6,069 nucleotides of DNA from JBHIDJ01 sp046760105 (GTDB lineage Bacteria; Pseudomonadota; Gammaproteobacteria; Acidiferrobacterales; SPGG2). Each line of letters opens with the position of its first letter. Position 1 is the first letter of the stretch. Shown in pieces: positions 1 through 5,330 of the stretch. Made by a program: the position numbers and the translations under genes. The stretch is from positions 1 to 6,069 of the forward strand of contig JBHIDJ010000172.1 in assembly GCA_046760105.1 (NCBI GenBank). The letters run 5' to 3'. The notes beneath the pieces are model-generated. The model did not search any database and was not told the DNA's origin. It was given only the letters and a program-made list of their open reading frames with translations.

Positions 1-886
1 TGAGTATCTCGTCCACAAGTTCCCAAAAGAGATCCAGATGAGCGCGCGTTTCGTCTGACATGCCGAACAGGCGACCGTGGTTTCCGATCAAAAGGCCCGC
101 CACCACGATAGCAATAGGACCCGAGAGGTGCAGCATATGGGCTAGCGCATACCCTCCCGCGACGAGGGCAAGCGTGATAAGGATTTCGACTTGGTAGTTA
201 TCCACACTCTTCAGCATCAGATAGGCCAAATAGCCAATTCCTAACCCGAACAGGGCACCCCCTATCGCCTCTTGAACAAACAGTATCCCGATGTGGCCGG
301 CACTCAACCCGTGGGTCCCGGTGGCAATCTCCAGTATGACGAGGAAGACAACGATGCCAACTCCATCATTGAACAAGGATTCACCTGTAATATTCATCTC
401 TAGACCCTTAGGCGCGCCAGCCGTTTTCAAGATACCGAGGACCGCAATCGGATCCGTTGGCGAGATGAGTGCACCGAACAGCAGGCAGTAGATATACGAC
501 AAATCAATCCCGAACCATCCCAGGACCAACCACGTCACGGTACCGACGAGGAACGTCGACAGGATGGTTCCAACCGTAGCCAGGGAGCCAATTGTCCACT
601 TCCGCTCTACCAGGTCATTTATATCGATGTGAAGCGCGCCGGCGAACAACAGGAAGCTGAGCATCCCATGGAGCAACGTCTTGTCGAAGTCGATGCTGCG
701 CAGCAACGTCTCCGCCTGTTCTTCCAGCCTGAAGCCGAACCAGCCCAACATATTGAGCATCAAGGACATCGCGAGCGCAATGACCATGACGCCGATAGTG
801 ACCGGCAGGCCAATGTAGCGAAAATTGATATAGCTGAATACCGCAGTCAGCGTGATTAGGATTGCAAGAATGCTAAACAGGTCCAT
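1..886 (-). CDS. Na+/H+ antiporter, CPA1 (NhaP-like) family; 3' end beyond window
   Basis: Reading the minus strand from ATG at 886-884 gives 295 codons with no stop before the window edge. An in-frame TGA lies four codons upstream of the ATG, which fixes this start; the ribosome binding site is weak. The product is very hydrophobic and carries hallmarks of the cation:proton antiporter 1 family: ISPTDPIAVLG at residues 141-151 and NITGESLFNDGVGIVVF at 165-181. The Asn-Asp pair of that second motif (N173, D174) is where CPA1 proteins bind the exchanged ion. A further helix-like run (SGPIAIVVAGLLIGNHG) lies at 255-271. Family members are commonly 400 residues or more, so the C-terminal membrane helices and any cytoplasmic tail are missing here. 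By family it exchanges Na+ (or K+/Li+) for H+ across the inner membrane, for pH and salt homeostasis; ion specificity cannot be read from sequence. The 46 bp gap after the methyltransferase allows co-transcription, but no functional link is evident. Confidence 0.93.
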   Translation of the reverse strand, partial: MDLFSILAILITLTAVFSYINFRYIGLPVTIGVMVIALAMSLMLNMLGWFGFRLEEQAETLLRSIDFDKTLLHGMLSFLLFAGALHIDINDLVERKWTIGSLATVGTILSTFLVGTVTWLVLGWFGIDLSYIYCLLFGALISPTDPIAVLGILKTAGAPKGLEMNITGESLFNDGVGIVVFLVILEIATGTHGLSAGHIGILFVQEAIGGALFGLGIGYLAYLMLKSVDNYQVEILITLALVAGGYALAHMLHLSGPIAIVVAGLLIGNHGRLFGMSDETRAHLDLFWELVDEIL

Positions 887-932
887 GTTAGAACATCACA
901 GAATTTGTCAGAAACCAATACTCCAGGATAAC

Positions 933-1760
933 TTACGGCTTCCGTGCCGATGCGAGTACTGCAGGCATCGGGAGCTCAATCATGTCTCGTTTCGTGTACC
1001 TTAGGGTTGAGTGACGAATAGCTTCCCGAATTGCATCAATCGCTCCAGTTGACTGAGCGCGGAGTAAGCCTGCAGTCCGTACGGTGCCCTCAATCATATT
1101 TTCGAACAACACGTCTGGTGTTCTGAGACGCCATGTTTGTGGTATGGTTCTCACCGCCGGTGAAACGAAACCCACCCTCAAGAGCGCGCGATGGCATTCA
1201 CCTGAATCGCTGAAAAGGAAAAAGTTGGGACCCTGGGGTAACCCCACATCCAATTTTCCATGGGCTTGTATGGCACACAGCACTATTCCGAATCCGATCG
1301 CCTCCTCGGGGTTGGCCCAAACGGTAAAGGCAAACCTCCCTCCCGGACGGAGGACGCGATGCGCCTCCGTGAGCGCTCGTTCGGGCCTGCTAAAATGCAG
1401 CAATCCAAAATTCATGATCACCGCGTTGAAAGACTCATCCGGAAACGGTAAGTCCTCGGCATCACCCTCTCGAAAGTCGATCCTCGGATAATGTCGGCGA
1501 GCCGCGGCAATCATTGTGTTAGAAAAATCGATGCCAGTCGCCTCTGCGCCCCGCTGGGCTGCAGCGGCTGCCACGTAACCGGGACCAGTCGCAACATCGA
1601 GCAATCCCACACCAGCTTTGACTTCGGCTGCGTCGAGAAGTGGCCCGATCACTTGACTGGTCAGTTCGGCAAACGCGTTGTGATATTGTTGAGGGACCTT
1701 TTGCCATCCATCGTGCTCAAACGCCCGAAACCCCTCGGGGTCAATGGAGGGATTTGTCAT
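933..1760 (-). CDS. class I SAM-dependent methyltransferase (Methyltransf_11/UbiE-like)
   Basis: A 275-residue protein with ATG at 1760-1758, GGAG six bases upstream and a TAA stop. The Rossmann methyltransferase signature is clear. Motif I, LLDVATGPGY, is at residues 53-62. The acidic residue at the end of strand 2 is D78 in GIDFS. GDAEDLPFPDESFNAV at 99-114 covers motifs II/III, and RVLRPGGRFAF at 135-145 is the typical post-motif-III strand. This establishes S-adenosylmethionine binding and a cytosolic methyl-transfer role. The C-terminal half (about 150-275), which would select the substrate, has no motif I recognise, so the acceptor is unknown. UbiE/MenG-like quinone methylation is possible from fold similarity, but neighbouring genes give no support. 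The start codon overlaps the stop of a 37-codon upstream frame (ATGA) and a small hairpin covers part of its ribosome binding site, suggesting translational coupling. Confidence 0.93.
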   Translation of the reverse strand: MTNPSIDPEGFRAFEHDGWQKVPQQYHNAFAELTSQVIGPLLDAAEVKAGVGLLDVATGPGYVAAAAAQRGAEATGIDFSNTMIAAARRHYPRIDFREGDAEDLPFPDESFNAVIMNFGLLHFSRPERALTEAHRVLRPGGRFAFTVWANPEEAIGFGIVLCAIQAHGKLDVGLPQGPNFFLFSDSGECHRALLRVGFVSPAVRTIPQTWRLRTPDVLFENMIEGTVRTAGLLRAQSTGAIDAIREAIRHSTLRYTKRDMIELPMPAVLASARKP

Positions 1761-1870
1761 ACGACACTCCGCTTCAAGCGGCAGTTAAGCCGGATTTCCG
1801 CCTTCAATTTGAGGTGTTTCTGGCTGGCACTTCTTCCGAGGTGATACAGTGGAGAGGTCGGACTATACAT
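1757..1870 (-). CDS. possible 37-residue leader peptide upstream of the methyltransferase
   Basis: In the 149 bp gap before the methyltransferase, the minus strand holds ATG at 1870-1868, with GGAG (plus-strand 1875-1878) four bases upstream at the end of a seven-G run. The frame stays open for 37 codons and its TGA overlaps the methyltransferase ATG as ATGA. The peptide begins MYSPTSPLYH and ends RLKRSVV; it is basic (many K and R, one E), with one Cys and no membrane segment or family motif. The start, ribosome binding site and exact stop/start overlap are seen directly. That it is translated, and couples translation to the methyltransferase, is inference. A chance frame or the decayed end of an older gene are the alternatives; the low-complexity composition does not settle it. 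Confidence 0.35.
   Translation of the reverse strand: MYSPTSPLYHLGRSASQKHLKLKAEIRLNCRLKRSVV
1769..1781 (-). promoter_or_regulatory. small hairpin overlapping the methyltransferase ribosome binding site
   Basis: The minus strand reads CCGCTTGAAGCGG, a perfect 6 bp inverted repeat around one central base (in RNA, five pairs around a three-base loop). Its last two G residues are the first two of the GGAG ribosome binding site of the methyltransferase. It also lies inside the 37-codon upstream frame, so a ribosome translating that frame would melt it. The repeat is seen; a regulatory effect is inferred. Confidence 0.35.
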
Positions 1871-1874
1871 GTAT
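1865..1874. repeat. 10 bp palindrome ATACATGTAT around the leader-ORF start
   Basis: A perfect palindrome in the gap between the 113-residue protein gene and the methyltransferase. It contains the ATG of the 37-codon frame. It could be an operator half or chance; no second copy was noticed nearby. Confidence 0.3.
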
Positions 1875-1909
1875 CTCCCCCCCAGGGGTAGTTGTACGGA
1901 GCCCTTTTA

Positions 1910-2251
1910 TCAGGTGACCCTACGTCCTCTCCCACGCCAGGACCGCCCGATCACAAGACCCATGGCGAAAGCCACCCCCAGCAAAGCCACTTCGGAGTTC
2001 CAAAGAGCCGGGGGAACTGTCGAAGACCGTTCTGGACACACGATGCGAGCGAGTTCCTGAGTGGTGATCTGCGTCATCTGTGGAATCTGTTCAATGCCGT
2101 AGACGCAAATTTCACCCGTCGGAAGGGCACAGAACCGTTCAGGCGGACAACGGGTCAGAATCTGCTGCTCTACCCCTTCGCCGCAGCGAGCCCCTGCTCC
2201 CTTCAGAACCTTTATAGTCACCTGTGGGTACTTCGAAATTTGTTCAGGCAT
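1910..2251 (-). CDS. hypothetical 113-residue cysteine-rich protein with C-terminal membrane segment
   Basis: The product begins MPEQISKYPQ and has no function I can name. The ATG at 2251-2249 is chosen because AGGAG (plus-strand 2259-2263) lies seven bases upstream; a TTG six codons earlier would place that site inside the gene. The soluble part (about residues 1-82) has five cysteines, C23, C35, C41, C49 and C72, in a compact segment including ILTRCPPERFCALPTGEICV at 31-50 and YGIEQIPQMTQITTQEL at 51-67. A single hydrophobic helix follows at about 86-102 (EVALLGVAFAMGLVIG), ending in a strongly basic tail (RSWRGRGRRVT). There is no N-terminal signal peptide, so it looks tail-anchored. The positive-inside rule puts the basic end in the cytoplasm, which would place the cysteine domain outside, while the absence of a signal favours a cytosolic domain; the topology is therefore open. 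Metal binding or disulfides are possible. It lies 47 bp after the EamA transporter gene and may share its transcript. Confidence 0.8.
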   Translation of the reverse strand: MPEQISKYPQVTIKVLKGAGARCGEGVEQQILTRCPPERFCALPTGEICVYGIEQIPQMTQITTQELARIVCPERSSTVPPALWNSEVALLGVAFAMGLVIGRSWRGRGRRVT

Positions 2252-2298
2252 AAGACGACTCCTATTCAAGTAAAAGTCTCGTCAGTTTTCCCAACTCC

Positions 2299-2709
2299 TC
2301 ACGTGGTGACGAGAAACATCGCCGTTAAAGCGAGAATAATGCCTACACCTTGTTTCAGAGTGATCGTCTCATTCAAAACAACAATTGCAAGTAAGATGCT
2401 TATGACCGGATACAGTGCTGTTAAAGTTGCTATCAGTGACACGGGACCTTTCGATACTGCAAAAAGGAAGAAAAGCGCTCCGAGAAAGCCCAGAACTCCA
2501 GTTGTAATTCCAAGGGCAACGCCTTTCGGGTGCACGTCAGGTCGAAAATTCAATGAGTAGAGAACGATCGCGGCAACAATAACGCCCCCTAACACTTCAT
2601 AGATCACTGCGCTCCTCGCGCTAATATATCTGACTGTAATTTTAGGAATAAAGCTCCACAAACCCCAAACAAGAAAAGCTCCGAAGGCCGGCAATATCCA
2701 TTCTTTCAC
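2299..2709 (-). CDS. single-domain EamA/DMT-superfamily transporter
   Basis: A 136-residue integral membrane protein. The GTG start at 2709-2707 is set by a perfect AGGAGG (plus-strand 2715-2720) five bases upstream; the stop is TGA. About five hydrophobic segments are visible, near residues 4-23, 34-53, 64-84, 89-112 and 118-135. The last part, TALYPVISILLAIVVLNETI at 97-116 followed by LKQGVGIILALTAMFLV, is the classic end of an EamA repeat (Pro in the fourth helix, NE before the fifth). Most EamA transporters have two such repeats in about 280-300 residues; this has one and reaches a proper stop, so it probably acts as a dimer. Substrates in the superfamily range from amino acids to sugars and drugs; none can be assigned. 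Hand count over 2341-2700 gives about 46% G+C, clearly lower than flanking genes, which could reflect membrane-protein codon bias or transfer. Confidence 0.9.
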   Translation of the reverse strand: MKEWILPAFGAFLVWGLWSFIPKITVRYISARSAVIYEVLGGVIVAAIVLYSLNFRPDVHPKGVALGITTGVLGFLGALFFLFAVSKGPVSLIATLTALYPVISILLAIVVLNETITLKQGVGIILALTAMFLVTT

Positions 2710-2714
2710 TTCAA

Positions 2715-2720
2715 CCTCCT
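2715..2720 (-). promoter_or_regulatory. ribosome binding site AGGAGG deciding the GTG start of the EamA gene
   Basis: A perfect anti-16S match five bases before the GTG at 2709. It is the reason for preferring that non-ATG start. Confidence 0.8.
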
Positions 2721-2735
2721 ATGCCTGATCAAGGC

Positions 2736-2752
2736 CTACTGTCCAACAGTAG
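2736..2752 (-). repeat. 7 bp inverted repeat spanning the NmrA-like gene stop codon
   Basis: The minus strand reads CTACTGT-TGG-ACAGTAG, a perfect 7 bp stem with a three-base loop; the final TAG is the stop codon of the NmrA-like gene. No T-run follows, so it is not an intrinsic terminator. A weaker stem (GCCT-TGATC-AGGC, minus strand) follows directly, just before the EamA ribosome binding site. A role in mRNA stability or in coupling between the two genes is only inferred. Confidence 0.4.
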
Positions 2753-3635
2753 CGTGTTTTTCAACTGCCGGCTTCAGCACCTCGCGTGCCCACTGCCTCA
2801 AAGTAGTCGGTGTCGTCGTCTCTTGACTGCGCGGCTCAGCCGACTTTACGAGACCGCTGTTGATACCATCATACATCTCGTTCAGTCCATCGATCGCACC
2901 CCGGGGCATCCCCATGCCCGCCATCACCTGAGCGAACTGCATTGAATCTAAGTAGACATACGAGATCGGTCGTTCAAGTGCCTCGCCTATAACTGTCGTC
3001 GCCTCCTCGAGGGTTAGGTCCGTCGGACCATGCACTCCCTGGGTCTGACGCCCGCTCCAGTCCAGTGTCAAGAGGCGGCGGGCAGCCACATCGCCGATGT
3101 CCCGGGTTGCAACCATTGATATTGAGAGTGACGGCTCGACCCGCTCGTAAATACGGCCCTGTCTGGCAATGCTGTCGATTGAAAAGAGAAAGTTCTCAAA
3201 GAAGGCGCCTGGGCGCAGGTGGACGATATTCGTTGCCGTTTCATTGAGGACGTTCTCAACGTAGTAGAGTCCGCTAATCACACCAGCCCCCTCCGGGATC
3301 TGGGCTCCTGAGCTGGAAAGATTTACCACATACGGGATTCGGTTGGCCTTGATTGCAGCGGCGCCAACACGGCCAATGCCTACCTGAAACGCGCGTGGAT
3401 CCTCGACGTACGCCGGCGGAACGAGCCAGAAGAGCGCTTCAGCACACTGTGTCGCACCTATCACGAACGCCTCGTCCTCCATCGAACCCTGGCGCACCTT
3501 CGCCCCGCGGTTGGCAAAGTGTTCGACCTTTGCCGGATTGCGTGCAATGAGGGTAACATCCGCTCCTGCTTGCAGCAGGCGGTCGGCAACAACAGACCCG
3601 ATATGGCCGGTAGGAGTCGTAACGACAACCGCCAT
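2736..3635 (-). CDS. NmrA-like atypical SDR, NAD(P)-binding protein
   Basis: A 299-residue protein, ATG at 3635-3633 with AGGAGG six bases upstream; this is the normal family length. The N-terminal Rossmann fold is plain: strand 1 plus the glycine-rich loop (VVVTTPTGHIGSVVADRLL, residues 3-21), then ARNPAKV at 31-37, whose Arg after strand 2 suggests NADP(H) over NAD(H). VVNLSSSGA at 103-111 is the usual strand before the active-site region, and LRPGAFFENFL at 140-150 and TRDIGDVAARRLL at 177-189 are typical NmrA/NAD(P)H-azoreductase-like segments. The classical SDR Tyr-x-x-x-Lys pair is not evident (YYVENVL at 124-130), as in many atypical members, which may act as redox sensors or reductases. 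It is likely cytosolic, and catalysis is not assured. It sits 48 bp after the thioesterase gene and 26 bp before the EamA gene, consistent with one operon. Confidence 0.92.
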   Translation of the reverse strand: MAVVVTTPTGHIGSVVADRLLQAGADVTLIARNPAKVEHFANRGAKVRQGSMEDEAFVIGATQCAEALFWLVPPAYVEDPRAFQVGIGRVGAAAIKANRIPYVVNLSSSGAQIPEGAGVISGLYYVENVLNETATNIVHLRPGAFFENFLFSIDSIARQGRIYERVEPSLSISMVATRDIGDVAARRLLTLDWSGRQTQGVHGPTDLTLEEATTVIGEALERPISYVYLDSMQFAQVMAGMGMPRGAIDGLNEMYDGINSGLVKSAEPRSQETTTPTTLRQWAREVLKPAVEKHATVGQ

Positions 3636-3641
3636 CGTAAT

Positions 3642-3647
3642 CCTCCT
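3642..3647 (-). promoter_or_regulatory. ribosome binding site of the NmrA-like gene
   Basis: AGGAGG on the minus strand six bases before the ATG at 3635, confirming that start. Confidence 0.75.
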
Positions 3648-3662
3648 ATCCCTGTTTTGTTA

Positions 3663-3668
3663 ATTATA
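3663..3668 (-). promoter_or_regulatory. possible -10 element (TATAAT) before the NmrA-like gene
   Basis: The 48 bp gap after the thioesterase stop is AT-rich, unlike its surroundings, and contains a perfect TATAAT on the minus strand, which would give a leader of about 20 bases. I see no -35 box at 16-18 bp spacing and no extended -10 TGn. An internal promoter is therefore possible but unproven. Confidence 0.22.
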
Positions 3669-3683
3669 AGGTAATGATATAAG

Positions 3684-4157
3684 CTACGTTGCTGCTTCAC
3701 GCCACGCCGGAGGAACACGCACAGCGACAACCTCGCCACGTGCACACTCGTCTTCGCTGGCATAGAGCGAACACGTCACGATGGTCTTTTTCCCCTTCAT
3801 CTCGGTGATCTGTGCTCGCAGAACAACAGGTCCTTGAGTCGCTGTTGGTTTCAGATATGAAACATTTAAGGACACGGTAGCGTACCAAATCGACGGCTCC
3901 GTATTCATCGCACGCCCCTCGGCACGATAGGCAGCGGCAATAGCAGTACAAATGCAGTGACAGTCGATTATGGTTGCGATAATTCCCCCATTCAGGATAT
4001 GCATGGGACCCGCCATATGAGAGTCCTTGGGCTGCCATGTACATACTGCCTCATCACCTGACCAGTGGCTCTTTATCTGCAAACCGTGCTTGTTGAGAAT
4101 TCCACAACCCCAACAGTGTTGTTCCGCGATGTAGTCCTGGAATGCGTGCTGCTCCAC
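3684..4157 (-). CDS. PaaI-type hotdog-fold thioesterase family protein
   Basis: The product is 157 residues from GTG at 4157-4155, chosen because AGGAGG (plus-strand 4165-4170) lies seven bases upstream and because homologues I remember begin just before the AFQDY segment. An ATG at 4229 with AAAGGAG only three bases upstream would add 24 unconvincing residues and remains the alternative. After AFQDYI come HCWGCG at 14-19 and HGLQIKS at 24-30, both usual for this subgroup. The hotdog core is HILNGGIIATIIDCHC at 53-68, where the NGG and the Asp of the long helix correspond to the active-site region of PaaI/4HBT enzymes. SLNVSYLKPT at 96-105 and CARGEVVAVRVP at 138-149 form the beta sheet. By family it hydrolyses an acyl-CoA or related thioester in the cytosol; the acyl group is unknown. 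The many cysteines are notable but match the subgroup. Confidence 0.88.
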   Translation of the reverse strand: MEQHAFQDYIAEQHCWGCGILNKHGLQIKSHWSGDEAVCTWQPKDSHMAGPMHILNGGIIATIIDCHCICTAIAAAYRAEGRAMNTEPSIWYATVSLNVSYLKPTATQGPVVLRAQITEMKGKKTIVTCSLYASEDECARGEVVAVRVPPAWREAAT

Positions 4158-4164
4158 CGTTGCC

Positions 4165-4170
4165 CCTCCT
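4165..4170 (-). promoter_or_regulatory. ribosome binding site AGGAGG supporting the GTG start of the thioesterase
   Basis: A perfect match seven bases before GTG 4157. It lies inside the longer reading frame that starts at ATG 4229, so the choice of start depends on it. Confidence 0.6.
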
Positions 4171-4247
4171 ACATTCTCCAGCCGCCTGACGCCCCGGGAT
4201 TCAGACTCGCGATCCGTGAACCCTTCCATTTGCTCCTTTGCTGCCGA

Positions 4248-5330
4248 TCAATCCGCGTCACCATCACCGGCCGTGCCGTAGAAGTCTGGCACATCCAGAC
4301 CTAAGGCGCAGGTCTGGAATGGAGGCTTTGTCGGTGCAAAACCGGTCTCGGCGAGCGCAGTAGCGGCCAGCCCGTCTGAAGCGTAGCAGGTGACGCGATC
4401 GGCGTCGTGGTTGCGGAGCACCGCCAGCGACGCCAACAACAGGTCACGTCTCGTGGTGCGATCATCGACCGCGGTCAGAAAATCCACAATTTTTCCCCGA
4501 ACGCACCGCCGCTTCTCAAACGTTCGCACGATCGCGTATCCGCGCAACCGAGTGGCGTCCCACGCCGTGAGCGCGATATACTTGACATCAGGTCGCTGCC
4601 GGTAGCGCCACTGCAGCGTCTTTGCGTCACGGAGCGTAATGGCCGGGTATGTTGTGCGAGCCTCTTCCCACAGCTCGTCGAAGGTATCATCAAAGTCGCC
4701 TTCGAATATTGCCACATCCCGCTCCGGCTGTGGGACTCTTCCCAGTGCGGCATTCGGGACGACGGCGATCACCGGTGCGATCCAGCGACCGACCGCCCTG
4801 GAAATGCGCTGCGTAAACGACAAGTGTCGGATCCAGTATCCACTGCGATCCAAATCCCGGAATCCTACCTTTATCGTAACAACGCGAATGCCTTCCGAAA
4901 GATGTTTGCCGAGCAGGATCGCGTCGGCGTGCGCAAAATTGAGTATCTGCTCCGCGATCCCCTGGCGGCGGCTTGCGGTACGGTCGACACCTGCGTGCTG
5001 TTGAGCCCGGCCCCCGCCTGCTGAGCGTTCGTCCCGCAGTGCTTGTCGGTATAGCCCCGTGTGGACCAGCATCTCGACGCACCAGAAGGATGGCACCTCC
5101 TCGCCCCGAACGAATAAACCGGCGGGTAGAAGGCTGAGATTGCCGATGATCTGGTCTCGCCACTCGGCAACCACGCCGCAGTAACCGGGGCGTGTCAGCT
5201 GCGGATTCAGATCCCACCGCCAATGCCACAGTTCCTCGACTCTCGTCGCGTGGGCAGACCCGAACACCTCGGCGTTCCGAGCGAGGACCTGAGCTTTATC
5301 GCCTTCGTGGGCCTCTCTGATGACTATCAA
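4248..5330 (-). CDS. GNAT-like N-acetyltransferase of a polysaccharide locus, with interrupted motif A
   Basis: A 360-residue protein. The start is TTG at 5330-5328: an in-frame TAG lies three codons upstream and no ATG or GTG occurs early, so it is the only reasonable choice. Only a weak AGAG precedes it, and the TTG shares bases with the deacetylase stop (TTGA), pointing to coupled translation. The N-terminal part resembles a GNAT domain: IREAHEGDKAQVLARNAEVF at 4-23, GVVAEWRDQIIGNLSLLP at 52-69, and strand VEMLVHT at 85-91. The CoA-binding signature RRQGIAEQIL at 121-130 comes 29 residues later than expected, after an Arg/Gly/Gln-rich stretch; then KVGFRDLDRSGYWIRHLSF at 154-172. A second, less typical region (about 205-348) has LQWRYRQRPDVKYIAL at 239-254 and RGYAIVRTFE at 263-272, as in two-domain GNAT proteins of exopolysaccharide clusters. 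It probably acylates a cytosolic sugar or similar precursor; the substrate is unknown. Confidence 0.75.
   Translation of the reverse strand: MIVIREAHEGDKAQVLARNAEVFGSAHATRVEELWHWRWDLNPQLTRPGYCGVVAEWRDQIIGNLSLLPAGLFVRGEEVPSFWCVEMLVHTGLYRQALRDERSAGGGRAQQHAGVDRTASRRQGIAEQILNFAHADAILLGKHLSEGIRVVTIKVGFRDLDRSGYWIRHLSFTQRISRAVGRWIAPVIAVVPNAALGRVPQPERDVAIFEGDFDDTFDELWEEARTTYPAITLRDAKTLQWRYRQRPDVKYIALTAWDATRLRGYAIVRTFEKRRCVRGKIVDFLTAVDDRTTRRDLLLASLAVLRNHDADRVTCYASDGLAATALAETGFAPTKPPFQTCALGLDVPDFYGTAGDGDAD

Noticed and set aside
629..859. Plus-strand frame of 76 codons, Glu/Gln/His-rich
   Set aside because: It runs antisense to the membrane antiporter gene; its polar composition is what the complement of hydrophobic codons gives.
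887..932. Regulatory element or small gene in the 46 bp before the antiporter
   Set aside because: Only a two-codon ATG-TTC-TAA frame and a distant GGAG are present; no promoter pair, hairpin or terminator seen.
1877..1889. CCCC/GGGG stem after the cysteine-rich protein gene as a terminator
   Set aside because: Four-base arms with a tiny loop and no T-run on the minus strand; more simply it is the G-rich ribosome binding site region of the leader ORF.
2252..2269. Six-codon extension of the cysteine-rich protein from a TTG start
   Set aside because: It would place the AGGAG ribosome binding site within the coding sequence; the ATG at 2251 fits much better.
1892..2560. Open frame of 222 codons on the plus strand
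   Set aside because: It lies antisense to two well-supported minus-strand genes and the gap between them, has a low-complexity Pro/Thr/Lys-rich composition, and shows no family motif.
4407..5024. Open frame of 205 codons on the plus strand (and overlapping frames)
   Set aside because: It is antisense to the GC-rich acetyltransferase gene, a typical shadow; no recognisable domain.
4690..5229. Minus-strand frame of 179 codons inside the acetyltransferase gene
   Set aside because: Arg/Pro/Gly-rich out-of-frame shadow. It was considered as a frameshifted continuation of the GNAT motif, but it gave no better match to motif A than the main frame.
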